Shown here piece after piece: positions 45,101 to 55,440 of a DNA stretch of 64,000 nt (within the stretch, counting starts at the first letter, position 1; every line of letters begins with the position of its first letter). The DNA comes from Drosophila miranda (taxonomy: Eukaryota; Arthropoda; Insecta; Diptera; Drosophilidae): assembly GCF_003369915.1 (NCBI RefSeq), contig NW_022881603.1, forward strand, positions 38,920,624 through 38,984,623, read 5' to 3'. Position numbers and translations under genes: made by a program. Under the pieces are notes generated by a model, which saw only the letters and a program-made list of their open reading frames with translations, made no database searches and was not told the DNA's origin.

Positions 45101-46960
45101 AAGTGCTGCTCATAAATTGAAATATCCGAAGAAGGTGGGATATACGAGCAAGTAATGAATATAACGAAAGCGGGAAGAATCAGTTTTACACACAGGAATT
45201 CCAGTTCCTGTTGAACTTGGACTGTGAAGTGTTCCGACGTGAAGTAAGAGTCCACTGCAATTAGAACCCCCCTGCCCGTCGAGACGAACGGTCCTTTCTA
45301 AAAGTTGTGTACCGACCTGCCAAAACCTCGGAACTAAGAATGTCCGGCTTTAACCAGGTTTCAGTAAACACAATAACGTGGGAAGCAAATGCAACACTAT
45401 CCCGGAAAAGAATGCTGAGCTTACTACGCAAACCTCTTACATTCTGATAGGTTACTAAAAGAGAAGTTAGTTTTTTGGAAAGGTGGAAGCAAGACGGGAA
45501 GTTGAGGAAGAGGAAGTTGAGGTTGAGGTTGAGGGTGGCACACTGGAAAGGTTTGGAAGGGATATGGGGGGCCTATTCTTCTTCTTAGCCTTAAACTCCT
45601 TCACCACCAAATGCTCCGGCCAAAATTTGGCGGAGCAAATGGTGTCAAATTGAGTTGGGGAGATGCTTATCTTAAACGAGGCTATCTCCCTGGCATAAGA
45701 GAACTTAAAATTCTCCACCTTTAAACCCACGGCTTTTATTTTGCTTTGAATAAAAGCAATTACATCATTAGATGTGAGGTCAGGGGCCAGCCGTGAAACA
45801 AAAACTTGTCGTTTTGGTGGGACTCCCACCAGTGGTTTAGTCACCACAGGCCTAGTACCTGTGGTGGCAATATCCGGAGGTCCGGAACGTCTATTTACTG
45901 GTGGGATCGGGATAGACGGGACAACTAGCGAACTTGCGGACACCACGGACACGGACGCTGCAGACGTACTTGGCTGCACATTCTCCGAGGCGGCTACCGA
46001 ATCTGCATCGCCAGCAGCTGTCGTTGCCCTTGGAGTGGCAAACGAGATCAACTGCTGCACACTTGGAGTGGTCGGAGTCAGTTTTTCGGCGGCGCACGGC
46101 TGAGTGACGGTTGGCAATTGCAGATCCCGCGGAGTGACCTTTTTGCGCCTCGGAGACTCATTCAGCAGTTTTAAACCGCTAAACTGAGCCTCCATGGCTA
46201 TGAGCCGATCGTATTGGTTTTTAAAACCAACGGTCAGCTCCTTAAAGCCACTCCGCGTCTGCCTCATGAAAGCCACCATGTCTTTCTCCACCGCACGGCA
46301 TGCCTCGCAACTGTAATGCAAGCCATTACGTTTGGCTATAGCATCACTCACGAGGCCAGAAAATCCAGCGCATTTTGCGTGCACTACGCTGTCGCAGAGC
46401 CAGCAGGGGACATTCGGCTGATCGTGGGTGATCTGCTTCTTACAGCTTTTTTTGGCACAGACCACAGCGTATTCCATTTTATTTTATTATTTATTTATAT
46501 ATATACTATTATTTGCAAAACAAATTGGTATCAGATTTCTCCCGCAGGGATTTGCCTCGTGGAGCACGAGAGCAACCTGGACACCAGCAAGATAACGCGC
46601 AAGGAGAACGACAGCAAGAACTATGGCCTTTTCCAGATCAACAGCAAGGACTACTGCGCCGAGGGACGCAAAGGCGGGCAATGCAATATGAAATGTGAAG
46701 GTAATTTAAATGCTCACCACTCTCTATTGATACTGTATCAACCACATTCTGTTATCTTTTTAGACTTCTCCAACGACGATATAGGCGATGACATTGCCTG
46801 TGCCAAAATGATCCAGGAGCGCGAGTGCTTCAAGTACTGGAAGAGATGGGATCGCTTCTGTCGGAATCCTCAGAATCTGCCCAATCTGCGTGTGGCCTGC
46901 AATCTACGTAGCCTGTCGCCCCTGCGCACACCCCGCAGTTTCTTCTACATCTCAGGCTGA
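42186..46960 (+). CDS. c-type lysozyme-like protein 2, intron 1 split by CR1 LINE
   Basis: CDS join(42186-42291, 46548-46700, 46764-46960), 456 nt, 151 residues. Short signal peptide (MKHFCLCLMPVLVL), then RCELTRVLV, ICLVEHESN with the catalytic Glu retained, and KNYGLFQINSKDYC, in which Asn replaces the catalytic Asp52. The usual cysteines are present. The C-terminal tail of about 30 residues after FCRNPQNLP is longer than in gene 1. Intron 1 was originally about 50 nt (42292-42344, ending ctttag, closely like the gene 1 intron). A 4.2-kb CR1-B element now follows that acceptor directly, and exon 2 instead follows ctcccgcag at 46539-46547. The frame is kept if this long intron is spliced, so the gene may survive or be impaired. 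It lacks the intron that gene 1 has inside the GLFQ/IN region. Confidence 0.8.
42637..45255 (-). pseudogene. CR1-B ORF2 (endonuclease and RT), frameshifted
   Basis: The endonuclease part lies at 45255-44533 (RMIVLGDFNLPGTVW); the N-terminal segment before 45255 is out of frame. Reverse transcriptase lies at 44494-42950 (VIYTDFSKAFDSVNH, SGVPQGSHLGPLLF). The tail lies at 42903-42637. Frame breaks near 44510 and 42930 disable it. The active-site box reads LMFADDVKLC here, against LMYADDVKLC in the copy at 51304-52800. Confidence 0.85.
45467..46477 (-). CDS. CR1-B ORF1 protein with PHD-like zinc finger
   Basis: Complete 336-residue frame starting MEYAVVCAKKSCKK. The zinc-finger cysteines fall in CAKKSC, CWLCDSVVHAKC and YSCEAC, as in CR1-A ORF1. 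A helical region with MRQTRSGFKEL follows, then a Ser/Thr/Pro/Val-rich middle, and a C-terminal fold starting KRQVFVSRLAPDLTSNDV. The start directly before the finger supports the shorter start chosen for the CR1-A protein. It binds LINE RNA by family role. Confidence 0.85.
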   Translation of the reverse strand: MEYAVVCAKKSCKKQITHDQPNVPCWLCDSVVHAKCAGFSGLVSDAIAKRNGLHYSCEACRAVEKDMVAFMRQTRSGFKELTVGFKNQYDRLIAMEAQFSGLKLLNESPRRKKVTPRDLQLPTVTQPCAAEKLTPTTPSVQQLISFATPRATTAAGDADSVAASENVQPSTSAASVSVVSASSLVVPSIPIPPVNRRSGPPDIATTGTRPVVTKPLVGVPPKRQVFVSRLAPDLTSNDVIAFIQSKIKAVGLKVENFKFSYAREIASFKISISPTQFDTICSAKFWPEHLVVKEFKAKKKNRPPISLPNLSSVPPSTSTSTSSSSTSRLASTFPKN

Positions 46961-47752
46961 TGACTTACTCCTATACATATAATACATGCATAGACCTCTC
47001 CAGATACTAGTATATGTACAAAGTACTAATGTATATAAATTTTGCATAATTGCTTGTTCACTCCGCATTTGTTGCATGCCCACAGACACACACGGGGTTG
47101 CGATATGTGGATAAAGGGGGCCCTTTTCTGTGTCCACAAGTGGGCGACCATCGACAACTGGGCCTGACAATGCAGAGGCTGAGCGAAGGCCCAGACCAAG
47201 ATTGAGAATAAGACCTTCAGTGGGCATGGGGGCATGTAATTGATAGCTGCGGTGCAACATGTTGCAACTCGATTCCCATTCAAAGTCAATCATACAGACT
47301 TCTTGGTACAGAGAATGCACAGAGAACAATATCATTTTGCATTTCCGCTCAACAAAGGCGGCATTTCCGTTTGCCGGACAACAATTGAGCGAGTGGTGTG
47401 TGTGTTCTATAACGCACCGCAGGGCATCGCATCGGATCGGATCAGGGAAGCGTAGCGCGCAGAGCAATGGTAACAGGTGGAAGCTCAAAAATCAGAGCGT
47501 AACTACAATACAAATTGTACGAGACAATGGCCAAACATGGCCAAGATGAAGCACTGGCCCTGGCTGTCCGGGCTGTCCGGGCTGCCTAGCTCCCGCTGCC
47601 CGGTTCCATTAGAATGCGCTTTGCATATGTACGTGGTCAAAATAAATCAGTTCTTGGTAGAACAGACAAGTGCTGCGTTGACCATTGCCTGCAGGGGCAG
47701 AGGCAGGGTCAGGGACAGAGGCACAGGGGTCTGCCAACATCCTCAACCATAA
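46961..47752. other. Lysozyme-like gene 2 flank, nothing recognised
   Basis: 3' UTR and downstream sequence up to the next DINE-1. No exon or RNA gene seen. Confidence 0.5.
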
Positions 47753-48847
47753 CGAGGGGGAACGTTGTGAGTTGCTGCGGACACCGCAACTCTACGGTTA
47801 TACCCGATACTAAGTCAGTATGGCGGTAGACGCCGCTAATATTAAACGACACGACAAAGAGTGCGTGCGAGAGAGACAGAAAATCAGTCTGAGCGTGACG
47901 TCAGGCGCTGCGTAGCCACTGCAAATTGATTTGTTCCTATTGGCTATAAAAACGATCTGATCTGATCCAGATTCAGCAATCTGATAGATATGGTCATGAT
48001 TCTGCGTTTTTAGTTTTCTCGAATGTGCAATATTGTGGATGCAACAGATTTTCGTCCTTTGTGTGGGCGGAAGGGGGTGGGGCGAAATTTTGAGATACAC
48101 GTTTTATAGTAAGATCTAACAGGAGTGCGGATACCAAATTTGGTTACTCTAGCCTTAATAGTCTCTGAGATTTTTGAATATCCCCAGATTTTCGTCCTTT
48201 GCGGGGGCGGAAGGGGGTGTGGCGAAATTTTGAAACAAACTCGTCTCGGTCCGATATATTAGCAGTGTGGATACCAGATTTGGTTGCTCTAGCTTTTGTA
48301 GTCTCTGAGATCTAGGCGCTAATGTTTTACTCTAAGCAAAGCCGCCTATGCTACGTGTGTGTTAGAGAGAGACAGGGCGAGAAAAAATGAAATTGTTTCT
48401 TGATGCTGGCTATAATAATAATACGATCCAATTCAGATTCCGCAGTCTTAAAGATATGGTCATTCTCTACAACTCTACGTTTTTGGTTTTCTCATATCTT
48501 TAAAATTGTGGATGCCACAGATTTTCGTCCTTTGTGGGGGCGGAAGTGGGCGGGGCGAAGTTTTGAAATATTTTTGTAGCAGTGACATATCACAGAAGTC
48601 TGGATCCAAAACATCGTTGCTCTAGCTCTTATAGTCTTTGAGCACTAGGCGCTGAAGGGGACGGTCAGACGGTCAGACGGACGGACGGACAGACAGACAG
48701 GGCTCAATCGACTCGGCTATTGATGCTGATCAAGAATATATATACTTTATGGGGTCGGAAACGATTCCTTCTGGACGTTACACACATCCACTTTTACCAC
48801 AAATCTAATATACCCCAATACTCTTTTTGAGTATCGGGTATAAAAAT
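47753..48847 (-). mobile_element. DINE-1 copy 2
   Basis: Complete element with the hairpin end at the left and agtatcgggtataaaaat at the right. Start of the tandem duplication unit that follows. Confidence 0.87.
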
Positions 48848-50362
48848 TGTTAAAAAATGCAGCTCATACGCTGGCCACCCGACTCCTCCCCTGTCACGCT
48901 AACTGGTCAACGGCTCGCAACGTTTCAGTGCCTCTAATTTCCGCCCTGCCCCTCTCCACACCGTGGCTAATTATGCATAAAATGCCACGCCTCACACCTC
49001 ACAGGATCTCCTCGCATGCCCTCGGAGTCGGAACGGGGTCGGGTCGGACCCAGCCGCTGACTCAGCCAGATGGGAAGCACACTCAATCACATTTCAGAAA
49101 ATAGTTTGGCCAACTAGCCGACTCCTTGGTGGCTGTTTGTTTGGCTTAAAACTTGCCACAGACTTGCTAATCAATCCACAACCAGTCGGGTCTGAGCCCC
49201 AAACAAAACCGAGCAGAGTCGGAGCCATCGACGACACCTCCTCTCAGTGTGCAGACTGGAGACGCCAGTTTAGGTTGATTATTCATCTGAGCAGAAATCA
49301 GCCAGCTCCCACACACCGGAGCTACGACTGGGAACGTATTTCGAATGCTCTTTCGGGATGCTCTTCTACTCCTGAAAAATGGGCACAAACTCTCTAAAAA
49401 ACTCTCTTAAGACAAAACATGTCTTAATTCAGCGCGAATAAGAAATTCTTAAAGATTTTCTCAAATATATTGCTACAAAAATATAGTACAATGAATGGTT
49501 GGGAAGTTTGGACCGATTTTGTCTTCTAAAGCTTCTAATAATGCTTCTTTCTTTCAGTCAAATTTGGTTCTATCTTTGACTGCCTCCAGTCCAGTTCCCC
49601 CAGCTGATGGACTCCTCCAACTGCTACCTACCCACCGCCCAGCGCTCTGTGTTGTGTCTGTTGGATGTTTCACGCGCTGGTGTGTAGGCGCACAGTTCAA
49701 GCGCCATCATCATTATCATCGTCAGCCGGAGCCAGGCCAGCCGAAACTGACTGGAATTAAGGCACGTCAACGGAAATAAACCTTCTCGCACGCATCCGTG
49801 TGTTAGTGCACATGTGTATCCGTGTGAGCCAAATGGTTGAAAATGGATCGAGTTGTGTTGGTAACGGCATTGGAACGTTTTCTGTGGAACGGACCGAAAC
49901 GAAGAGAAGAGATTTTGCTGCCTGATGATGATGCTGGGGCCGATGCAAACTCGCAGATGAAGACCAAAAGATACAAAGATATGATAATGATGCCACAAAA
50001 TGGGCGTGAATGTGTGTGCAGCTGACTCTGCAAACTTGCCGCAAAATACAAAAAATACGAAACTGATTGAAAAATGAAATTCCAAAATGCAATCACTCGC
50101 TGCTATAAACAAATCGTGTAAAAAGTGTTTTTATTTTCTTATTTATTTTTCACATAAGTTAAAACTTAAACTGGCACACAAGCCAGCTAAATATATTATT
50201 ACTTTTTACTTTTTTTCTGTTTTTCTGCTGTTTCGTTTTCTAAGCCCAACTTTTTTGCGCTCCCCAAATGGCCAAAACATGCGATAAGCCATTGAACAAT
50301 TTAAAACGCGTTTTTTGTTGGCTGCCTTCTTTGGCAACCAATGAACGAGCAACCAAACAAAA
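48848..50362 (+). repeat. Duplicated host segment, unit A
   Basis: Non-coding sequence, directly repeated at 53409-54824. Apart from a 34-bp stretch (about 49310-49344) missing from the second copy and scattered substitutions, the two match throughout. Its first 65 bp are absent from the second copy. The short open frames within it look non-coding. Confidence 0.88.
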
Positions 50363-50674
50363 CGAGGGGGAACGTTGTGAGTTGCTGCGGACACCGCAAC
50401 TCTACAGTTATACCCGATACTTAGTCAGTATGGCTCTCCTCCGGCAGACGCCGCTAATATTGAACGACACGACAAAGAGCGCGTGCGAGAGAGACAGAAA
50501 ATCAGTCTGAGCGTGACGTCGGGCGCTGCGTAGCCACTGCAAATTGATTTGTTCCTATTGGCTATAAAAATGATCTGATCTGATCCAGATTCAGCAATCT
50601 GATAGATATGGTCATTATCTATGATTCTGCGTTTTTAGTTTTCTCGAATGTGCAATATTGTGGATGCAACAGAT
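50363..50674 (-). mobile_element. DINE-1 copy 3, left part
   Basis: Hairpin end and first 300 bp of a DINE-1, broken by the CR1-B copy after ...gcaacagattt. It continues at 52805. Confidence 0.85.
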
Positions 50675-52804
50675 TTATTTGTGGACGTTGACATGCAATG
50701 ACTGCATCTTTCAAGAGGCGATGCAGTTACTGCACCGTCAAGTGGCCCGTGTGACACCAGCAGAAGGCTCTCACGCGCGGATCCCAGGCAAAACACAGCC
50801 CTCTTCCCGCCCAACCGACCGAGGGGCGCTGCCGCATGACGCGCGGTGCGTAGCCGAACCAAACGCGAACATGCAAGAAAGATAGCTATTAGACTAACAT
50901 TCGAGGAAAATTAGTACTAAACTTACTAAGAAACTAAGCATGCAATCAAAGTACAAATACCACTACAGTTACTAATTAATAGAAAGGTGTGTAAGGATTA
51001 ATAATTTAATTAGAGGAAGAGAATTAGTGGTGGATATAATATGGTAGAGGGAATTATAATCCGAGCATAAGACCCTAAACGGTTCATGCAAGGAATAATT
51101 CGATCTACAAAGTGGAAGGAACAACGGTATAAAATTTCTAGTCAGTCTAATAGGAATCGTGAAGTTTATGTGGCTCAACAGATCAGGGCTGTCTATGTCA
51201 CCCCTGATCAAGTTGTGCATAAATATAACACCAAGCATTTTTCTACGGTTAACTAAGGATGGGAGGTTTAATAATAGTAGTCTACTAGAGTAAGATGGGA
51301 GTCTTACACCCGCATCCCAGTTAAGGCCCCGCAGAGCAAAGAGTAAAAAGTTTTTCTGTACTGAGATTCTATACGGTCCTGGTGTACTTTGTACTGAGGG
51401 CACCATACACAGGAGCCGTATTCTAAGATCGGACGAACAAGCGAGGTATAGAGAGTCTTTGTTATATAGGGGTCGTCAAATTCCTTTGACCACCTCTTTA
51501 TAAACCCAAGCACGCCCATGGCCTTATTTACCATGGTAGAAATGTGTTCGGAAAACTTTAACTTGGGGTCTAACATAACACCCAGATCATCCACCAGGGT
51601 AATTCTCTCAAGAGAACCACCAAATAGGGTGTAGGGAGCCAACAAAGGGCTAGAACGATGAAATATCATAACTTTGCATTTCGAGGCATTAAGGTGTAAC
51701 AAGTTTGCACAACACCATGACTGAAAGTTATTGAGATCGGATTGCAAGCGAGAATGAAATGAAATGTCCTTGTACTGGACACAGAGTTTAACATCATCCG
51801 CATACATAAGTACTCGAGAGTATGTTAATACTGAAGGTAAGTCATTAATAAAGAGTGTGAAGAGTAAGGGGCCTAGATGGCTGCCTTGTGGTACTCCCGA
51901 AGAAACCTTTACTGGGAAAGAGAGGGAGTTTTTGAAGAGGACTCTTTGAGACCTAGAACAAAGATAGCTAGAAATCCATCTCAGGAGGTTGGGCGGAAAC
52001 CCTAAAAGGTCAAGTTTATGCGCTAAAAGGGAATGGTTTACAGAGTCGAATGCTTTACTAAAGTCGGTGTAAATAACATCCGTCTGTAAGTTACCTTGAA
52101 AGCCTTTAATAATGAAAGAGGTAAACTTTAACAAGTTCGTGGTGGTTGATCGCCGCCTTATAAATCCATGCTGAGTTGGAGATATAAGTGACTTGCAGAG
52201 ATGTTGCAAGTGCGGAGTTAAAACCCTCTCAAACATTTTAGGAATAGCGGATAACTTTGCTATACCTCTATAATTTTTTGCATCAGACTTGCTACCTTTT
52301 TTATGGAGAGGAATTATAAACGATTCCTTCCAGATCGGGGGGAAGCAAGAAGAATCAATGGATAGGGTGAATAGTTTAAGCAAAGGTCCACACAGAGCCT
52401 CGGCGCAGTACCTGAGTACACAACCTGGAACCCCGTCTGGACCCGGTGAAAACACCGGCTTAACTAGTCGAAGATCATGAAGTAGGGAACATTCAGTTAA
52501 CAAGGGACTGAAAATGCCGTTCGACCTCGGTAAACCGTATGGGTACGGATGACCAGAGTAGCTTTCCTCAGAATAGGTGGTTTGGAAGAATTGGGCAAAA
52601 AGATCGGCAATTGCCTGATCATTATTTGCCGACGTATTACAAAATGATAGCGAGGATGGGTGTGCGGACGTTCTACGCTTACTGTTTACGAAGCTGTAAA
52701 ACTGTTTAGGGTCCTGAGAAAAACGTATCCTGCATCGAGATAGGTAGTTCTTATAGCATTGAGCATTAAGAACTGAAAAGTTTGACCGAGCTAATACATA
52801 GCGT
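50675..52804 (-). mobile_element. CR1-clade LINE, family B, 5'-truncated copy
   Basis: Matches 42345-44464 with small differences. Truncated at its 5' end near ...aatacatagcg. Inserted into DINE-1 copy 3, without visible target duplication and with a few target bases apparently lost. The reverse transcriptase frame (minus, from about 52800 down to 51304) is open with MYADD; a frameshift near 51366 separates the tail (51406-50972). Confidence 0.88.
50972..52804 (-). pseudogene. CR1-B ORF2 fragment (reverse transcriptase)
   Basis: Holds VIYTDFSKAFDSVNH, SGVPQGSHLGPLLF and VLMYADDVKLCVQ. The endonuclease is missing because of 5' truncation. The open frame continues a short way into DINE-1, so residues before YVLARSNFSVLN are not LINE-coded. 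One frame break lies near 51366. Not autonomous. Confidence 0.85.
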
Positions 52805-53408
52805 CCTTTGTGTGGGCGGAAGGGGGTGGGGTTCAAATTTTGAGATACACGTTTTATAGTAAGATCTAACAGGAGTGCGGATACCAAATTTGGTTACTCT
52901 AGCCTTTATAGTCTCTGAGATTTTTGAATATCCCCAGATTTTCGTCCTTTGCGGGGGGGGAAGGGGGTGTGGCGAAATTTTGAAACAAACTCGTCTCGGT
53001 CCGATATATTAGGAGTGTGGATACCAAATTTGGTTGCTCTAGCTTTTGTAGTCTCTGAGATCTAGGCGCTAATGTTTTACTCTAAGCAAAGCCGCCTATG
53101 CTACGTGTGTGTTAGAGAGAGAAAAAATGAAATTGTTTTCTTGATGCTGGCTATAATAATAATACGATCCAATTCAAATTCTGCAGTCTAAAAGATATGG
53201 TCATTCTCTACGATTCTGCGTTTTTGGTTTTCTCATATCTTTAAAATTGTGGATGCCACAGATTTTCCTCTTTTGTGGGGGCGGAAGTGGGCGGGGCGAA
53301 GTTTTGAAATATTTTTGTAGCAGTGACATATCATAGAAGTCTGCGTCCAAAACATCGTTGCTCTAGCTCTTATAGTCTTTGAGCACTAGGCGCTGAAGGG
53401 GACGGACA
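52805..53408 (-). mobile_element. DINE-1 copy 3, right part, 3' side deleted
   Basis: Resumes at tcctttgtgtgggcgg and stops at ...gaaggggacggacag, joined directly to ctcgcaacg of unit A'. The last 200 or so bases of the DINE-1 and the first 65 of unit A are deleted together. Confidence 0.85.
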
Positions 53409-54824
53409 GCTCGCAACGTTTCAGTGCCTCTAATTTCCGCCCTGCCCCTCTCCACACCGTGGCTAATTATGCATAAAATGCCACGCCTCACACCTCACAG
53501 GATCTCCTCGCATGCCCTCGGAGTCGGAACGGGGTCGGGTCGGACCCAGCCGCTGTCTCAGCCAGATGGGAAGCACACTCAATCACATTTCAGAAAATAG
53601 TTTGGCCAACTAGCCGACTCCTTGGTGGCTGTTTGTTTGGCTTAAAACTTGCCACAGACTTGCTAATCAATCCACAACCAGTCGGTTCTGAGCCCCAAAC
53701 AAAACCGAGCAGAGTCGGAGCCATCGACGACACCTCCTCTCAGTGTGCAGACTGGAGACGCCAGTTTAGGTTGATTATTCATCTGAGCAGAAATCAGCCA
53801 GCTCGAATGCTCTTTCGGGATGCTCTTCTACTCCTGAAAAATGGGCACAGACTCTCTAAAAAACTCTCTTAAAACAAAACATGTCTTAATTCATCGCGAA
53901 TAAGAAATTCTTAAACATTTTCCCAAATATATTGCTACAAAAATATAGTACAATGAATGGTTGGGAAGTTTGGACCGATTTTGTCTTCTAAAGCTTCTAA
54001 TAATGCTTCTTTCTTTCAGTCAAATTTGGTTCTATCTTTGACTGCCTCCAGTCCAGTTCCCCCAGCTGATGGACTCCTCCAACTGCTACCTACCCACTGC
54101 CCAGCGCTCTGTGTTATGTCTGTTGGATGTTTCACGCGCTGGTGTGTAGGCGCACAGTTCAAGCGCCATCATCATTATCATCGTCAGCCGGAGACAGGCC
54201 AGCCGAAACTTACTGGAATTAAGGCACGTCAACGGAAATAAACCTTCTCGCACGCATCCGTGTGTTAGTGCACATGTGTATCCGTGTGAGCCAAATGGTT
54301 GAAAATGGATCGAGTTGTGTTGGTAACGGCATTGGAACGTTTTCTGTGGAACGGACCGAAACGAAGAGAAGAGATTTTGCTGCCTGATGATGATGCTGGG
54401 GCCGATGCAAACTCGCAGATGAAGACCAAAAGATACAAAGATATGATAATGATGCCACAAAATGGGCGTGAATGTGTGTGCAGCTGACTCTGCAAACTTG
54501 CCGCAAAATACAAAAAATACGAAACTGATTGAAAAATGAAATTCCAAAATGCAATCACTCGCTGCTATAAACAAATCGTGTAAAAAGTGTTTTTATTTTC
54601 TTATTTATTTTTCACATAAGTTAAAACTTAAACTGGCACACAAGCCAGCTAAATATATTATTACTTTTTACTTTTTTTCTGTTTTTCTGCTGTTTGGTTT
54701 TCTAAGCCCAACTTTTTTGCGCTCCCCAAATGGTCAAAACATGCGATAAGCCATTGAACAATTTAAAACGCGTTTTTTGTTGGCTGCCTTCTTTGGCAAC
54801 CAATGAACGAGCAACCAAACAAAA
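53409..54824 (+). repeat. Duplicated host segment, unit A'
   Basis: Second copy of 48848-50362, offset 4,496 bp at its start and 4,462 bp after the 34-bp difference. Followed by a DINE-1 as in the first unit. Confidence 0.88.
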
Positions 54825-55440
54825 CGAGGGGGAACGTTGTGAGTTGCTGCGGACACCGCAACTCTACAGTTATACCCGATACTTAGTCAGGATGGCTCTC
54901 CTCCGGCAGACGCCGCTAATATTGAACGACACGACAAAGAGTGCGTGCGAGAGAGACAGAAAATCAGTCTGAGCGTGACGTCGGGCGCTGCGTAGCCACT
55001 GCAAATTGATTTGTTCCTATTGGCTATAAAAATGATCTGATCTGATCCAGATTCAGCAATCTGATAGATATGGTCATTATCTATGATTCTGCGTTTTTAG
55101 TTTTCTCGAATGTGCAATATTGTGGATGCAACAGATTTTCGTCCTTTGTGTGGGCGGAAGGGGGTGGGGTTCAAATTTTGAGATACACGTTTTATAGTAA
55201 GATCTAACAGGAGTGCGGATACCAAATTTGGTTACTCTAGCCTTAATAGTCTCTGAGATTTTTGAATATCCCCAGATTTTCGTCCTTTGCGGGGGCGGAA
55301 GGGGGTGTGGCGAAATTTTGAAACAAACTCGTCTCGGTCCGATATATTAGAAGTGTGGATACCAAATTTGGTTGCTCTAGCTTTTGTAGTCTCTGAGATC
55401 TAGGCGCTAATGTTTTACTCTAAGCAAAGCCGCCTATGCT
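54825..55440 (-). mobile_element. DINE-1 copy 4, truncated
   Basis: Hairpin end and about 615 bp of the element; homology stops after ...aagccgcctatgct. Its sequence is close to copy 3 (shared ggttcaaattttgag variant). Confidence 0.85.

Larger units (their letters stand above)
42345..46530 (-). mobile_element. CR1-clade LINE, family B, near full length
   Basis: Antisense insertion within lysozyme-like gene 2. The 3' end on the left starts gtggacgttgacatgc, shared with the copy at 50675. The 5' end is uncertain, beyond ORF1 at 46477. ORF1 is open; ORF2 is broken by frameshifts. It is a different family from CR1-A but shares organisation, including an AAAAAACTAA context at the ORF1 end. Confidence 0.85.

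Noticed and set aside
49624..50112. Conserved 162-codon frame present in both A units
   Set aside because: Conservation is explained by the recent duplication. There are several overlapping frames on both strands and no family resemblance.
51304..52887. LINE protein start MVSALLLDLTIKRVS...
   Set aside because: These residues are translated DINE-1 sequence upstream of the truncated LINE, not a true N-terminus.
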